From Anseranas semipalmata (Eukaryota; Chordata; Aves; Anseriformes; Anseranatidae): a stretch of DNA of 64,000 bases. The notes beneath the pieces were generated by a model. That model saw nothing but the letters and a program-made list of their open reading frames with translations, was not told where the DNA came from and did no database searches. The DNA is taken from positions 80,844 to 144,843 of the forward strand of contig VXAA01003855.1 in NCBI GenBank assembly GCA_013399115.1, read 5' to 3'. The translations under genes were made by a program, and so were the position numbers. The stretch's first letter is position 1. Every line of letters starts with the position of its first letter. Shown here one piece after another: positions 49,101-62,341 of this stretch.

Positions 49101-50967
49101 TCCTTTATGCTTTCAAGAGTTGCTACCCACAGACATGTCACTTTAAATAAGTAGGACAAACAGTAAAATATTCTAGTACACACTTGCAGGCCAAGAATGA
49201 GCACAGTGCATTTGAATGTACACTGACAGGAGTGGATAGTCTGTAGAAGATAGGATACTGAGTAGAACGGGGGGGGGAAGGGGGTTACAAATAGTTTCTG
49301 CTTTCTTTCAGTTGTGGCAAAGAAACGAGACTTTAAGAAATGACTGTCAAAGAGGTGGGTACAGTTGTAGATTAATTCCTCTTCTTTGATCTTCACATCA
49401 TTTTGGCTGTAACACATTAGCTGGCCTCATTGTATTTAAAGCTGTTTGTGTTTAAAGAAGAACAATATATGGCTCTGGAGTTTCATTTCCTCCAGGTATT
49501 TCATTGTGATTACCTTAAATAGCTCTACAAATGCATTTTTCTTGCCTGGGACCTCAAGCATGTGAAATAAGTGTTCTGGAGCCATGTAGTTTCTGCCTAA
49601 AATTTCAGGTTTTCCTGCAGCTTTCAGTGTCCTTGTTTAGATGAGCAGCCTGTTGAGTAGGTAGAAGAGTTGGTAAAAGGGCTGGTGCTGTGTCACTGCC
49701 TGGCACTGCATTTTTTCAGGACTAGAGCTTTTCCTCTTCAGACCTTTCCCTAGGTATGTGCTGATCCCTCTCCTGCTGCCTGTGTGGGTTCCAGGATGGC
49801 AGGAGCCCCTGGATTCCTGTGCACCTCAACAGGGTCTTCAACGTGTATCACTGCCTTGGCAAGAGAGCAAGAGAATCATTCTTTTACAGAAGATCAGAGC
49901 AAACAGAGTGAACAAACAGGCAGCCACAAATAGGCAGCTACTTGTTTCAATTGTTGACATGTACCCAGCAGTTTCCTTCTGTTATCATCCAAGGCTTTCA
50001 ACAAACAGCATTGAAATTTGATCTTTGTTTTTCAGATAAAAACCTGTTAGTCAGTGCTCCCTGGTGGTATTTTCCTCTCTGTCAGTAATTTCCCCAGTCA
50101 AAATTGATGGCCTTAGCTTAGCTGAAAGTGTGCACTGTTTATACCAAGCCTCTCATTTTTGTGAGGGGATTATTAGTACCTAAAGACAGAGATCTACAGC
50201 CATGATTTATCCCCCCCTTAACTGTTAAGAATCACAGCCAGAGAAGCTTGCCCATGCAAAATGATGCTAGAAGTTCACCCGCTGAAGAAATGTAAGTGCT
50301 TATATGGGACAAGGCAGCACAAGCTAACTAAAACAAGGTGAAAATATCCATATGAAGTTGTTACATTCTCTTAAAATCAAGGCAGGGAGAAAATTTAGCT
50401 AGTGTTTCATGAAGAGCTGCCTACCAGTGGGTTTTATTAGATAACCCTGTCCATTATTTCAGACTAAGATTCTGTGCCTTGACCCAAGGCTCTGGTATCC
50501 CAAACTTATCACCCAGTATTTTCATGGAGACATTTTTCTCTTTTCTCTCTGCCCTCTACCTTGCAGTGCTCATGGTACAGTAACAGGTACCACACATAGA
50601 GATGTGAATGGCAGGAGAAAAGTTTCACAGCAGTTGCACAGAAATACAGTTAGTATAGCTAGATCAGATATTACTTTCTTCACAAGTGTTCCAGTCAGCT
50701 ACTCAAAATGGGATTTCTCTTAACACATTTCCCCAGGAGCTACCCATATGTGGTGGTGGAGGGAGATTGTTTTCACGATACTGATTTCATTCTGTATAGT
50801 AACAACTATCTGCATTTATGTGGCATTTTTCAGGGGATCTGTAAGTCACACAAATAAAAACATTTCCCAGCTAACAGCAGTACCCAGTAAACCCAGCTAG
50901 CAGTTTAACAGTTAGATCCTACAGCTTGATCACAATACAGACTATCTGTATTTTTTTTTCTCCACAG
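46179..50967 (+). other. ETV6 intron between exons 4 and 5
   Basis: This intron is 4789 bp, from donor GTAACT to acceptor TCCACAG, whose tract contains a run of nine T. A 14-bp minisatellite lies at 46266-46325, 88 bp after exon 4. A G-rich run (49269-49285) is present. Open frames of up to 122 codons (minus strand, 49049-49417) are not supported as genes. Confidence 0.85.
46266..46325 (+). repeat. 14-bp minisatellite, 4.3 copies
   Basis: Four consecutive 14-bp units plus TACT: TACTTAAATGAAGC, TACTTAAATAAAGT, TACTTAAAATAAGT and TACTTCAATAAAGC. Each unit differs from its neighbour at one to four positions. It begins 88 bp after the exon 4 donor. No coding role is possible; it is probably length-variable. 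Confidence 0.92.
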
Positions 50968-51510
50968 ATAGCTTTGTCCAGAGACCTTCAAGACCATCTA
51001 CAGAAACAGTCCACCACAATACCCCAACCATTGAACTGTTGCATCGTTCTAGATCACCTATCACCAACAACCACCGTCCATCACCAGATCCCGATCAGCG
51101 GCCACTGAAGTCCCCTATGGACAACACTATCCGTCGTCTCTCCCCAGCTGACAGGGTGCCAGGGTCAAGGCATCAGCAAGAGAACAACCACCAGGAGTCC
51201 TATCCTCTCTCAGTGTCCCCGATAGAAAACAACCACTGCCCACCTCCTCCTGAGGTGCTCCAGAAGCCCTCCAGCCCTCGCCAGGAGAACACCAGGGTCA
51301 TCCAGCTGATGCCCAGCCCTATCATGCATCCTTTGATACTGAACCCCAGGCACTCCGATTTCAAACCACCAAGGTTGTCTGAGGATGGGCTGCACAGGGA
51401 GGTAAAGCCAATCAACCTGTCCCACCGAGAAGAGTTAGCTTATATGAACCACATCATGGTGTCTGTATCCCCTCCTGAGGACCATGCAATGCCAATTGGA
51501 AGAATAGCAG
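50968..51510 (+). CDS. ETV6: ETV6 exon 5: central repressor region
   Basis: This is an internal coding exon of 543 bp after the acceptor TTCTCCACAG (AG at 50966-50967), with a consensus donor GTAAGT at 51511. It encodes about 181 residues rich in Pro, Ser, His and Asn, including [40 protein letters not shown] and [19 protein letters not shown]. In ETV6 this linker joins the PNT domain to the ETS domain and recruits SIN3/SMRT-type co-repressors and HDAC3. The proline-directed serine contexts IRRLSPAD and KPSSPRQE match the reported phosphorylation sites Ser213 and Ser257 of human ETV6, and the proline mutated in inherited human thrombocytopenia (P214L) is present. It is one codon shorter than the human exon (HSDFK here against HSVDFK as I remember it). 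The last base starts a codon to be finished in exon 6, outside the window. Confidence 0.97.
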
Positions 51511-52825
51511 GTAAGTGATATTCTCTAGGCTACATGAAAGTTGGCACTCTTCATTCATAACTTACCATGCTGTGTGTTAATAGCTTCTCATTTCCTTTTG
51601 CCATTCTGTGACCTCAGAAATTACTGGCATTCTGCAAGTTTCACCACATCTGTGGTTTAGGCAGTTAAGTATGATTAAACCAGTTTCATGGCAGGTAAGC
51701 AAAGATGCAGTGACAAGCTTGTGACCATAGAATGCGTAATTAGTATTGAAACATTTGTGTCCTGACACTTGCTGCCTCTTTACCCACGAGCAATCCATTT
51801 GTTTCCCAAGATACCTATCTCTATAGCCTTGTCTTACAGAGAGGTAATTTTCCAAGAGTCACATTCACACTGGTGTCGAGTCCTATGGAAAGGCAAACAC
51901 CTTCTGTCAGTTGCCTTTGAGACAACACAGTGTCAAGCCTGCTGTTATAGAGATGGTGGGACTAATGAATTCTCACCTCAGAGCCCTGTTTTGTAGGCTT
52001 TCCTGTGCTTCTTACACTAGGATTGTCCCTTTTTACAGAAACAAGGTTGCCTTTGTCCCACGCAAACCACAGTCATTGTCTCACTTTTGTTATCGTAAAT
52101 AACTGACATCACAACAGCTGAATCAGGAAGCTGAGGTTACAGAAAAAATTTTTTGTACTTGAAAGGGAACTGTAAATAGATAGGGAGAGAGGGAAGGGGA
52201 ATCCAACCACTTCAGAAATATGCTGAATGCCCCAATAACTAGTTTCTTTTGAGAGATGTAAATACATACCACACCCAAAAATATTCCACGCATTTATGTC
52301 AGCAGCAAGCTAAAGTGATACCCAGTTCCTGTGGGGTATTACATGTGTCCACAGAGGTCCATTTTAAAACACCTTGTTCATTTCTGTTCTTACATGCCTT
52401 AAATTTGTTACAGATGTGATGCTGCCTCAGCTTTAATGAGGTAGATTTTCTATTTTATTAAGACTTACCACTTTATATTCAAAAGGTACATATCTCATCC
52501 GCTAGTCACACAACAAGCACAAAAAGGACCATGATCCTTTCACCTAATAGAGAGATAAGTTATGGAAATTAATCTTCTGACATTTTTGCTTGGCCAACAT
52601 TTGTCTCTCTCCTTTTCATTTTTATTACCCATGCTAATCTCAGCAAGTTAAGAAATATACTTGATGTTATGGTAGAGAAGAGACCCTACTGGTTTCATAA
52701 CTGGAGATTTCCTTTCCTTAAAGTAGTATTGCAAGATCAGAGGGATTGTTAAATTTTTTCTTTTAGAAGTAAACATTCTCTAAGAATGAAGCCTAGACTG
52801 GAAAGAATATAAGAAAAAATATGTG

Positions 52826-52837
52826 TTTTTTTTTTTT
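52826..52837 (+). repeat. T12 homopolymer
   Basis: A run of 12 T in the intron after exon 5; nothing else is attached to it. Confidence 0.85.
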
Positions 52838-54953
52838 AACTTTCAAATTTAAAGCCAGGAGTTTTCTTACATAATTAGGAACCTTTGGTTTCTGTATACA
52901 TTGTACGCTGGGTCCAATTCCACGAGCTCTGTAACTAGTACTCCCACATCCACTGCATCCCTGTGTTGCTTGCAGGGCAACAGTGCCTAAGCCTGTGGAT
53001 ATTTGGGCCTGACACAGTTGCTTGGCAAATGTGTAGTAGCTTAAAGTGTTACACACGGCCTGAGCTGCTTTCACTTGCAGTCTTGTGGCTTTGCTTAGAC
53101 CAACAAGTAGCATGTCTTAAGGAGCCGGTGAAGTATTTCATGCTAAAAGACCTGAGGCCTACTCGAGCATTCATTTCAGATGAGGGCAGTACTTTATGGC
53201 CAGAGGTAGGGGGGCTACTTAGCTGGCGGATGCAAGCATCTTAGATTTCTACTGATAAATTTGCCAGTGTTCTTCCATTGGTACCCCATGTCCTTTAATT
53301 GTAAACACCAACAAGCCTCACTTTCTGTGAAGGCACAAGCTAGTGCTATTCTGGTTGGCTTCTCGTGGATTCTGAACTGTAGCTGGACCCTGTAAAGGGC
53401 TCACAGCCTATTTAAGGCTGGCCAAACCTGAATTACTACCAAAAATGTAAGCAGCCCATGTTTCATACCTGAAGTCAACTTCATCTGTTCTACTCAATTC
53501 AATGGCAGCATACTTAGGTCCGCTAGAAAGAAAGCACACACCTTTCTACTTGCTTCCCCCCATCTCCTAGCCTTCAGTTTAGAGGTCTTGACTTCAAATG
53601 ATTTCATTGTATGAGCATTTCTTTTGTATGTCAACATAAATCTGTTTTCATGTGAGTGTCCTTATCTTCACTGACACTGCTATGGATAACATGGAGGCTT
53701 TTGACGAACCGTGGCTTGCCACTTTGATTTAAGAGAGACCATGAGAATTACAACGCTTGGCTCTTACACTGCAAAGATACATCAATCCAGGTGTATTGGT
53801 GAAAAGAGCTTTTTAGAAATCATTGGCATTATTTCCGTTTTATGGATGAGTAAGGCTGATGGGTAGGGTAATGAAAAGATTTACCAATAGACCAGTTGCA
53901 GAGCTAAGTACTTATCTATTTACACTGGTGAGAAGGGAGCCTTGACATTCTATTGGCTTAACCATTTGCACGCAGGTGATTTTCATGGGAGACAGTAATG
54001 AGGAGCAGCTACCAGGGAAGCCCCGTGGGCTGCTGACTAAAACATTGGGCTGAGCTCCAAAACATGTTCTCTTCCGAGATCAGATATTTTCAGTTGTCAA
54101 AGGAATTCTTCCTGGACTTAAGATACCTCACAGCCTCATAAACCTGTTTACTTGTAGATAGAGTCTGTTTTTAAATGCAGTATGCAGTTATTTGTTGCTG
54201 AGAAAGAAAACAATATTTTTGCTTGATGCTATCCATGAATACTCTGTTTTCAGAAAGTCAATCAATAAAGCTCTGGACTTCCCGTCAGACAAAATAATGA
54301 CCTGTACACATTGGTTGGTTAATCTTTCCTACCTTTTTATGTAATACCATTTCTCAAAATATTAATTTTACTGGTAAAGCACTTTCTCTTTTACAGCAAA
54401 GAATTTAAAATTGAAGGCCTTATTTTCTTTTGCTCTAAGGCCATTTTACGCTTTTCTAGCAAGTAAGAGATATAAAGTGTCTTTATATTACTTGTTGAGG
54501 TCCCATTTATTATTCATCAGTGGCTAGAGTTGATTTTAAAAACTGTGTGTAGCTATCTTCTCAACACAACATGCACAAGTCTTTTCTGTAACTTTGTCAG
54601 AACTAGAGATCATTGGATTGGAATAATCCAAAGGTAGACTTGTATCCCCTGTAAATACACCAAGCAAGATTTAAGCTAACTAATTCAGGCATCAATAGTC
54701 ATCTAGCTATGACATCATTTAAAAAATACTAAAAGTACCAAAGAAAGGGAGTTTAGCAGAGTGGTGTAACAGACAATTTTCCCACTGGAACTGCTAATTC
54801 AAAGCAACAACAGTGTTTGTTGGTGGACAGCCCCTAAATTGAACTCTAGCAAGCGGGCATTCCATCTGGCTGACTAAAAAAAACCAGTACGTCTCGGTTC
54901 CCCCCAGATCATCTCAAAGGATTCTACTCTGTGGAAAAAGAAAAGCACGTAAC

Positions 54954-54970
54954 TTTTTTTTTTTTTTTTT
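54954..54970 (+). repeat. T17 homopolymer
   Basis: A run of 17 T in the intron after exon 5, followed by AAACTCAG; no retroposed source was seen. Confidence 0.9.
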
Positions 54971-55605
54971 AAACTCAGTTGCAGTTTTGATCAAGAGAGG
55001 TGCTTGAAATTAGCTTTTCTGCAGAATGGAAATTCCACTCCCCGTATACCTCTAACTGGGAGGGTTTTGTTATCAAACATTTTAGGACTTTGATATCTCA
55101 TAAAAGGTACTTCCCCGAGGTACAAGGATAGGCGAGGGTTGTTGCGTTGGCAGGCTTTCTGAGCGCAGCATGGCTGAGGCATGCACAGCACCCGTGGTGG
55201 AACCATAGCCACCAGAAACTGTCCTTGCAGCCATGCTGAAGTTTTGCACCCTTTGCTTTCCTTGGGAGCTCTGCTGTTGACTCCAACCAGGGCTGTTTTT
55301 CACCACAAAACTATATTTAGGTGTCAAAAATGTCCTTTTTCAGAAAGCCAGGTCCACTTTAGCTTACTAGCACGAACAAAAAGGGTACTTGACATCGTAC
55401 ATCTAACCAGAAACCTGTCAGTTGCCTAAAGGAAGACATGGGAATCCCTGCAAGAGGCATTTAAAAGATTATCCAGCTATGGTAGGGTTGGTTTCATCCT
55501 AACTCTTATCACATAGACGTTGGCTTAGAAACATGAGAATTTAATGGTATGTTGCAAATTACCTCACTTCTGATTCAGTCACTTAAAACTCACTAATACA
55601 ATTCT

Positions 55606-55626
55606 GTTTTGTTTTGTTTTGTTTTG
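55606..55626 (+). repeat. GTTTT microsatellite
   Basis: Four uninterrupted GTTTT units plus one G. Confidence 0.95.
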
Positions 55627-58600
55627 TGAGGGGAAATACATTGCTGAGCAGGTTTCTGAGATTTCCAACTTCCAGTGTGTTTCTGTACTAGCTCTCTGGG
55701 ACTGAATAGCTTGTTCATGAATCCAAGCAACCACTGGCAATGAAACTTTGGGAATATACATTGTGCTACCCCTTTGCTCTGGTAATGCCTCCTGTCCAGT
55801 AAAGATAATAACCAAATGACTGTGCAGGTAGGAAGGGCAAGGTGCCAGAGAGCAATGGTAGGTGCAGCTGGACTCCTCCCGGGGGCTCGCTGTCCTGTTG
55901 GAGTTGGAACCCAATGAAACCCATGAAGCTCTGGGTTCACTCTGTGCATGCCTAAGGCAGACCTATCCAATTTGTACAAGCAGCTTGGAAGGACGAGCAT
56001 AGCTATAGAGCCCCACCCTGCATATTACTTTTGATTCTGCTCTGCACTCAGGAGGGAAAAAAAATCCAAAGGCAGGTGAGTCTCTTGTGCCTGCTGTTGT
56101 CTATTAGTATGCAGTTCTTATCAGCTGGGTTACCTTAGCAACTAGGCTGTATTTAGCTTTATGAGCTGCCAGATTTGTTTCTTCCCCATCAGGAGCATGA
56201 GGAAAAGCCAGGTAATGCTTAAAATGTTCGGAGGCACATTGCCTACTACTGTGTTGGTTTGGCCCATAAAACTGTTGACTGCTGTAGGAATGAAGACAGG
56301 CAAGATTCTTACCCTGCCAAAGTCATGAAAGAGATCTACCTTCAGCTCTGCTTCTGACTTGCCGTCTCTTCCTCTGTCCCTCGGTGTGCCACACCGAGAG
56401 TACAGGGACATAGCACGAGCCCCACATATTTGTATAAGCGACTTCTCAATATAAATGGTCTGAACACCAAAACTGAAAATGCAGTCCCCTGTTGAGACCA
56501 CATCAGCCATGAATGACTCACATTCTACTAAAATCTACAAAGCAGTGCTTATGATGGGCGTAGGCTATGTGCTGGCTCTGAGCATGGGTAAGTCCTTCAC
56601 CCCAGAGCTCTGTAAAGATAGTAGTTTTGCAGAGTTGCTTGTGGAGATAGGCTGGAGGGGGAGCAGGATCAGGGATTCTCCTCTTCCTTTGTTTGAAAAA
56701 CTTAATCACTTCTCAAAAACTTGCATAGGAGAGGAGAAGACAGGAGGAGTTAATTGAGTGAATCTTTTGCAAACATAGTGCTTAAAAAAACTGTGAATCA
56801 ACTGATATTTATTTTTTTTACTTTGGAGTTGAGCTGGAAAGCTTCTTTTGAAGGAGGATAAGAAAAACAAATTCAGCTGATTGAGCTACTAGATTCATAA
56901 CACCGGACATTTAGAGCTTATGCGTTGTAAGTCATTGCACTTCAAAATACTGCAACTTGGTGATTCCTCCTCAATTTACCCACTAGGATTGGAGTCCCAG
57001 TGTCTGCATTTACTCCAGATTTGTCAATGTGACATTTACAACCATGTCAAGTTGTAGGATGATCTCTTTTTTTTAAACTGATATATCAGCAAAATCCTTT
57101 GTACAAATGCAGTTACACCACATCAGTTTATTTTCCTTCCTGTACAAGATAGCTATACAGACACGGTTACTATACAGTGGCCTAGGGTGGGTGGCAGGGA
57201 AGGAGGGTGGGAAAGGAGACAAAGAGCAGTTATGCCTGTATAGTAAGGGAGGTAAAAACCAACAACTAAGCACAACTTACGAGTTAAAAGTTTTGCAGCA
57301 GCTAATATTGTTAGCCCTCAAGTAAGGGATGCAGCTTCCTGTTCCCTTTGCAGTACAGTAGTATCTATAGGCTCTATTGTGCTGATGTCCCTGCCCAAAG
57401 AGTTTACTGTCCAAACAGAGAAGGTAAATATGAAGAAAGGAAGGGCACACAAAGGTGAAAGGTGTTTTCAAGAGTTCCAGCACTGATTAGAAGCAGTAGG
57501 GAAGAGAGAACTACACTATATAGCAGAATAAAATGTATCGGTAGACACCACCTGACCTGTCCCCCACTCAGAACTGTAGGTTAAATTTACTTCCAGATTC
57601 TAGTGACTAGTTGTACCTTTTGTTATGCTACAGTGCCTCACATTTGCAGGTTCCAGTTTGTTTAAAAAAATCTTACCCAGTTTAAAAACTGGAACAACCA
57701 AGACCCTGCACTACTGGTCAGTCTGATATTTCTGTTTTTATTCTTCACTACACCTCTCATCATAACAGCAACCTGAGCTAGCCATAAAGTCAGGAGACCA
57801 GGTACATACCTTACTGAGCTATCTGCTCCTGCGTTTGTCTGTTGCAGCTTTTAAAGCCAGCCATAATACTTCTGTGTTAATAGCCACTTGCGCATCAGTG
57901 TTGCAGTTGCATCCTCCATGTGAAAGCAGAGCCTGCCCAACTGTGTGCCCATTTACTACTGGGACAATAACTTGGATTCTTGAACCCAGTTTGGTCTTTC
58001 TGGTCTTTTTAGGGGGATGTGGATTGCCTACATGTGTAAGTCAGTGAGCACAACAGGTGTTAGTAGTAAAGGCTTGAACCTAATTCCCTCTTATAGCCAT
58101 TCAGTGGTTGGTAAGAGACTATTCTGGAGTGACAATACTGTGTTAAAGTAAAAAACTTCTAGAAGACAGTCACTTATTGTGGACAATGTCCACAGAGACC
58201 TACTGTGGCACTTGGTATTGGAAAGAAACTACACAAGTCAGGTTTCCTGTGTGCACCAGCCCTCAAGCTTGCTACCCAGCCAGTGATGTGCATCGCTGTT
58301 TGATTCGTTAATATCCCCCTTCCAGAGTTGCATCATGAGTTTCACTGTGGTGAATTCTTATCTAAACTGAAAATGATTGCTCTGTCCTCTTTTGCAGAGG
58401 ATGAAGACTGACAAGCCAAACTGTAGAGACTTAGCTTTTGTTGTGTGCTTCCCTAGAGGTAATCTGTTTTCTTTAAGAAAGCACATATCATTGCTAATGC
58501 TGTAGGAGCCTACTGTAGACATGCCTGAGAATGCCAAGCCTATCTTCACCCCTGTCACGAGACATGATCCCAGCCAGGGTTGACAACATAATACTGACTG

Positions 58601-61600
58601 GTGGGCTTTTGTGAAGCACGGCCTTTACTTGGAGGCAGCTGTGACAAGACCCACCTCCAGTCTTAGCAGCTGAACAGTTACAAGTGAAAACAAACTACAA
58701 ACAAACTACAGAGAGTCAAAATAGTGTTTCACTTCAGCATGCTAAGTTGTAAGGGTTGGGGCTTCAGTGCTTGCTTTCCAAGTAGCTGACCCTCCTTTGC
58801 ACAGGGCAGCAGATTGGAGCCCTGAAAGAACCCGGGATTCTTGGTGTAGGCATGTCCTGTCACTCCCATTTGAAAATGACAATGATAATGTTACTGGTCT
58901 TGTTTAATCACATGTGTTTGCTGTCATGTACAGTGTTAGATTTGCAGTATATGCCACATCCATTTCAAGCCCCTTGTGGAAAGCCAGACTACTATAACGA
59001 GACTGAAGTATGGATGAGAATCAAGCTCATAGAGTTCATTTTCATAGAAGTTTTCATTATAACCTTGAGAGCCATCTTAACATGGCATTAACAATTAATT
59101 TCAGTATGAAAGTGTGCGTTCCCTGCCAATTTAACTAATGACACTCAAGCAATAGCTGAATGGCAATAGCTTGGATAGATAGTTTCAGATTTTCTGTGAA
59201 GTATCTTGCTTTACAGCTGCCTCCATTCTGCACAGTTGTAGGAGCAGAAATTGCAGCCAGGGCTTGTTCTGGTCTATTCAGAAGCCAGGATTAACCAAGC
59301 TGTAGGAAAGCTCAGTTGTTTAGCCTTCATCCTTCTCATTACTGTACTGCAGCCTCTACATGTCATGGCTAGACAGATGTAATAAGTGCGTTCAGACTAC
59401 CCCCAGCATCCATTGAGGTCAGCAGGATGTTAAACACTTCAAGTACCTAGCCTTTTAATGAAAACATTACCCTTATTTTCCCTGTATATTGCACGCTTTC
59501 TTCAGGCTGGAGTTGTGTCAGTAATTCATATTTTCTTCTACAAAGCATACTTGCATCACTTTGAACCCTCTTAGTTAAACCAGGAAAATACACCTTAGTG
59601 TTGACACTACACTTTACTCTCTTCAGAGTCAGGCTTATTTAAGTCTGGTTTTAATACTGATCTGTTAGAACTGGCATACATAAGTTCGCACCATTTTATA
59701 TTAATTCAAATGCACACCTTTAAACTGATAAGACTCCAGTTATAGAGAAGGTCTCAGCAACATACTGTTTTCCATCTCTGTTGAGGGAAAGGTTTGGCTA
59801 TGTCTAAATGTGGAGATTTAACCCCAAAATGGGGAGGTCACATTTCAGTTTTCTGTGAGGAGCCTATCAGAACTGACAAGTTTACAGCTTATGAAGAAGT
59901 CCTTTCAGGAGGGACTTCCTGGGAACATAACAGGAGCCACATCCTCCAGCCATGCTCACACTGCAGAGAGCTCTGGCTTTCTGACGGAGCACAGAAGTGA
60001 GGTTCTTGGACAATGGTCTCCATCAAGCAATGATTTTCTGCTGTTTTGAAAAAAAAAACTAAGCAGCTCAAATACTTCACAAGTCAAGGATCAACTCAGC
60101 TTGTGACAGAAGATACTGGAGCATCTCACATTATGGGGTCAAGAATTACTGCCCTTGTTGGGTACTTTACTGTAGTAAAGTCACTCCTGCTTTTGCCTGC
60201 TTCCATAAAGTAGCATTCAGAAGATGAAGGTTCATCTTTAATCCTCAATTCTCCTTGTTAAAGTGTTTCATCACTTTTCTGATGTCAAACAGGATGTGAG
60301 GTGTTTGTAGGAGGATATTAAAGTGCATGAGAAGGGGCAGAAGTTGAATTCCTCTCCCTGTTCCTTGTCATTGCCCTTCATGAGCAATAAAAGTGAGGAA
60401 AAGCCACGGGAGGATCAGAGGCAGATTTCTTTAGTGAGATAAATGGAAGAGTGCTCCCTACCATTGTGATGGAGCAGGTAAAGAACAAAACTTGAAACTT
60501 AACACTGGAAATACTTTTCTGTTTGGTGGGGATAGCGGGATGGAGCAGGAAAATAGGACAGGGAGAAAGTCACATTTCTTAATACACTAGTCTTTAGCTT
60601 CCAAGATCTTTAGCTATCAAACTGTCCGTTCCCAGTCTCTGTCCCATCCATTACATATTCTTTGTGATCTGAGTGCTCCTTTCCACAATCACATGAGGGA
60701 TACGAACCTTTTGGAGCCTCCTACCCCTCATATGTTTTTATTGCCAAAGACAGAGCTTGGCCTCTTCTTGCTGTGTTACTTCTACAACTGTTCACAGCAT
60801 GACAGCCTCAGGTTTCTGCTCTCCTTCTGCCTGATCTCCCACTCAGCATTTGGGTACAAGACAGAAGCAACATACAAGTGTTGTATTGTGTGATCTGGCA
60901 ACCTCTTTCTCCAGCCCCAGCTTGAATTTACAGAGCTGAACAAACAGTTGTCTGTCAAGAGGTTTCTTCACGTAGAAACATTGGCTTTGCTATACCAGCT
61001 TACCATCCTGCTTCTAACAAAAGCCAACATTCATGGAAAGAAAACCCTTTTTCCCTCAGTAACCTGGACACAGATTGCCAGATAGGGATGAGCAGGACTG
61101 CTTCATCTCAGTATCAATGCTTATCCTCCCCCAGTCCTCAGAGCCATTTAACCCTTTAGTCATGAGATTTATTTACTTCTTTATTTGTAGTTTTGTCTTC
61201 TAAAATGCATATGTCATGTAATTAGATAGATATTGAAGCTGGATTGTCCAGACCTGTCTCAACACAGCAGTTGTCCTAGTGTAGCATTTCTTTCTTTCTG
61301 CATGTGCTGTCTTTTGCCACAGAAGAGGCTTTCAGCAAATATACAGGAGAAGATCTGATATGGTCCAGCCATATGTCTTCCCTCTCCTTAGCACCAGCTT
61401 TATGTTTCCTCCCTCTCCATTCAAGTGTTAAAGAAAGCTAATCAAGTAGTTCTCACCATACTCCTGAAATGAATTACAGTATCAGCCAGCCTGGTGAGCA
61501 TCATGTACCAGTTTGATAGCCTGAATGTCCATTTGGCATGTCCAGAAGGCTCTGCCTGTTGCACAGTTTAGGATGTGGTTAAAATGCAATTGGAGCTCAT

Positions 61601-62322
61601 CTCCATGACAAGCCTAAAACAAGTCAGGACTCAGGAGTTCTCTCCCAATCTTTTTTTTTTTCCATACAAATGAACAGCCATTAACCTTTGTGATTTCTTG
61701 GTTCTGGCTGCAGTTTAAACAAATGCAGATGCACCAAAGTAGTGTCCTCTTCTCAGAGACTTTCTGACCTTCTAGAACAAGGGGAATGATCACAGATGGT
61801 AGGGTGAAAGTCTGCAGGCACCTTCTGGACCTCTCCCTCTTTCCTCCCCATCCTTGCCCACTCTGCCAATGTAGTCTTGCCACCTTCTTTGTGTGTCTGT
61901 AGCATTCGCCAGATCTTCCTGAAAGCAGATTGAGCTCTCAAAAGGCAGAAAGCAGGCCAGTGTTTTTTTGCAGGGTTTGTTTTCTTCTGTTTAAGTGCAT
62001 TAAGTTAGCTCACAGAGAAATCTAACAAAATCAGAGCCAACACAAGGTAAGCAGCAGGAGGAAGGGAGGATAAAATAGAAGGGAGATTGGGACCTTTTCC
62101 TCCCAGCAGCTATGGTCAGCTGAAATTTACCAGTTCATAATTTTGATACTGTGAATATCACCATGTTAGCTATCTTAGCCACACTTCAGGCATGCTTACA
62201 GAAACCAGAGTACCAGAAGTACTTCTCGATGAGTTCTGTCCATTAGCCTCAGTTGTGAACAGCTGTTTGCATGATGTTTGCTTTGCTGTGAACAAATGCA
62301 GTTGAAGCACATATTGCCTTGT

Positions 62323-62341
62323 AAAAAAAAAAGGGGGGGGG
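62323..62341 (+). repeat. A10G9 homopolymer junction
   Basis: Ten A are followed directly by nine G. It is low-complexity DNA prone to sequencing and replication slippage. Confidence 0.9.
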
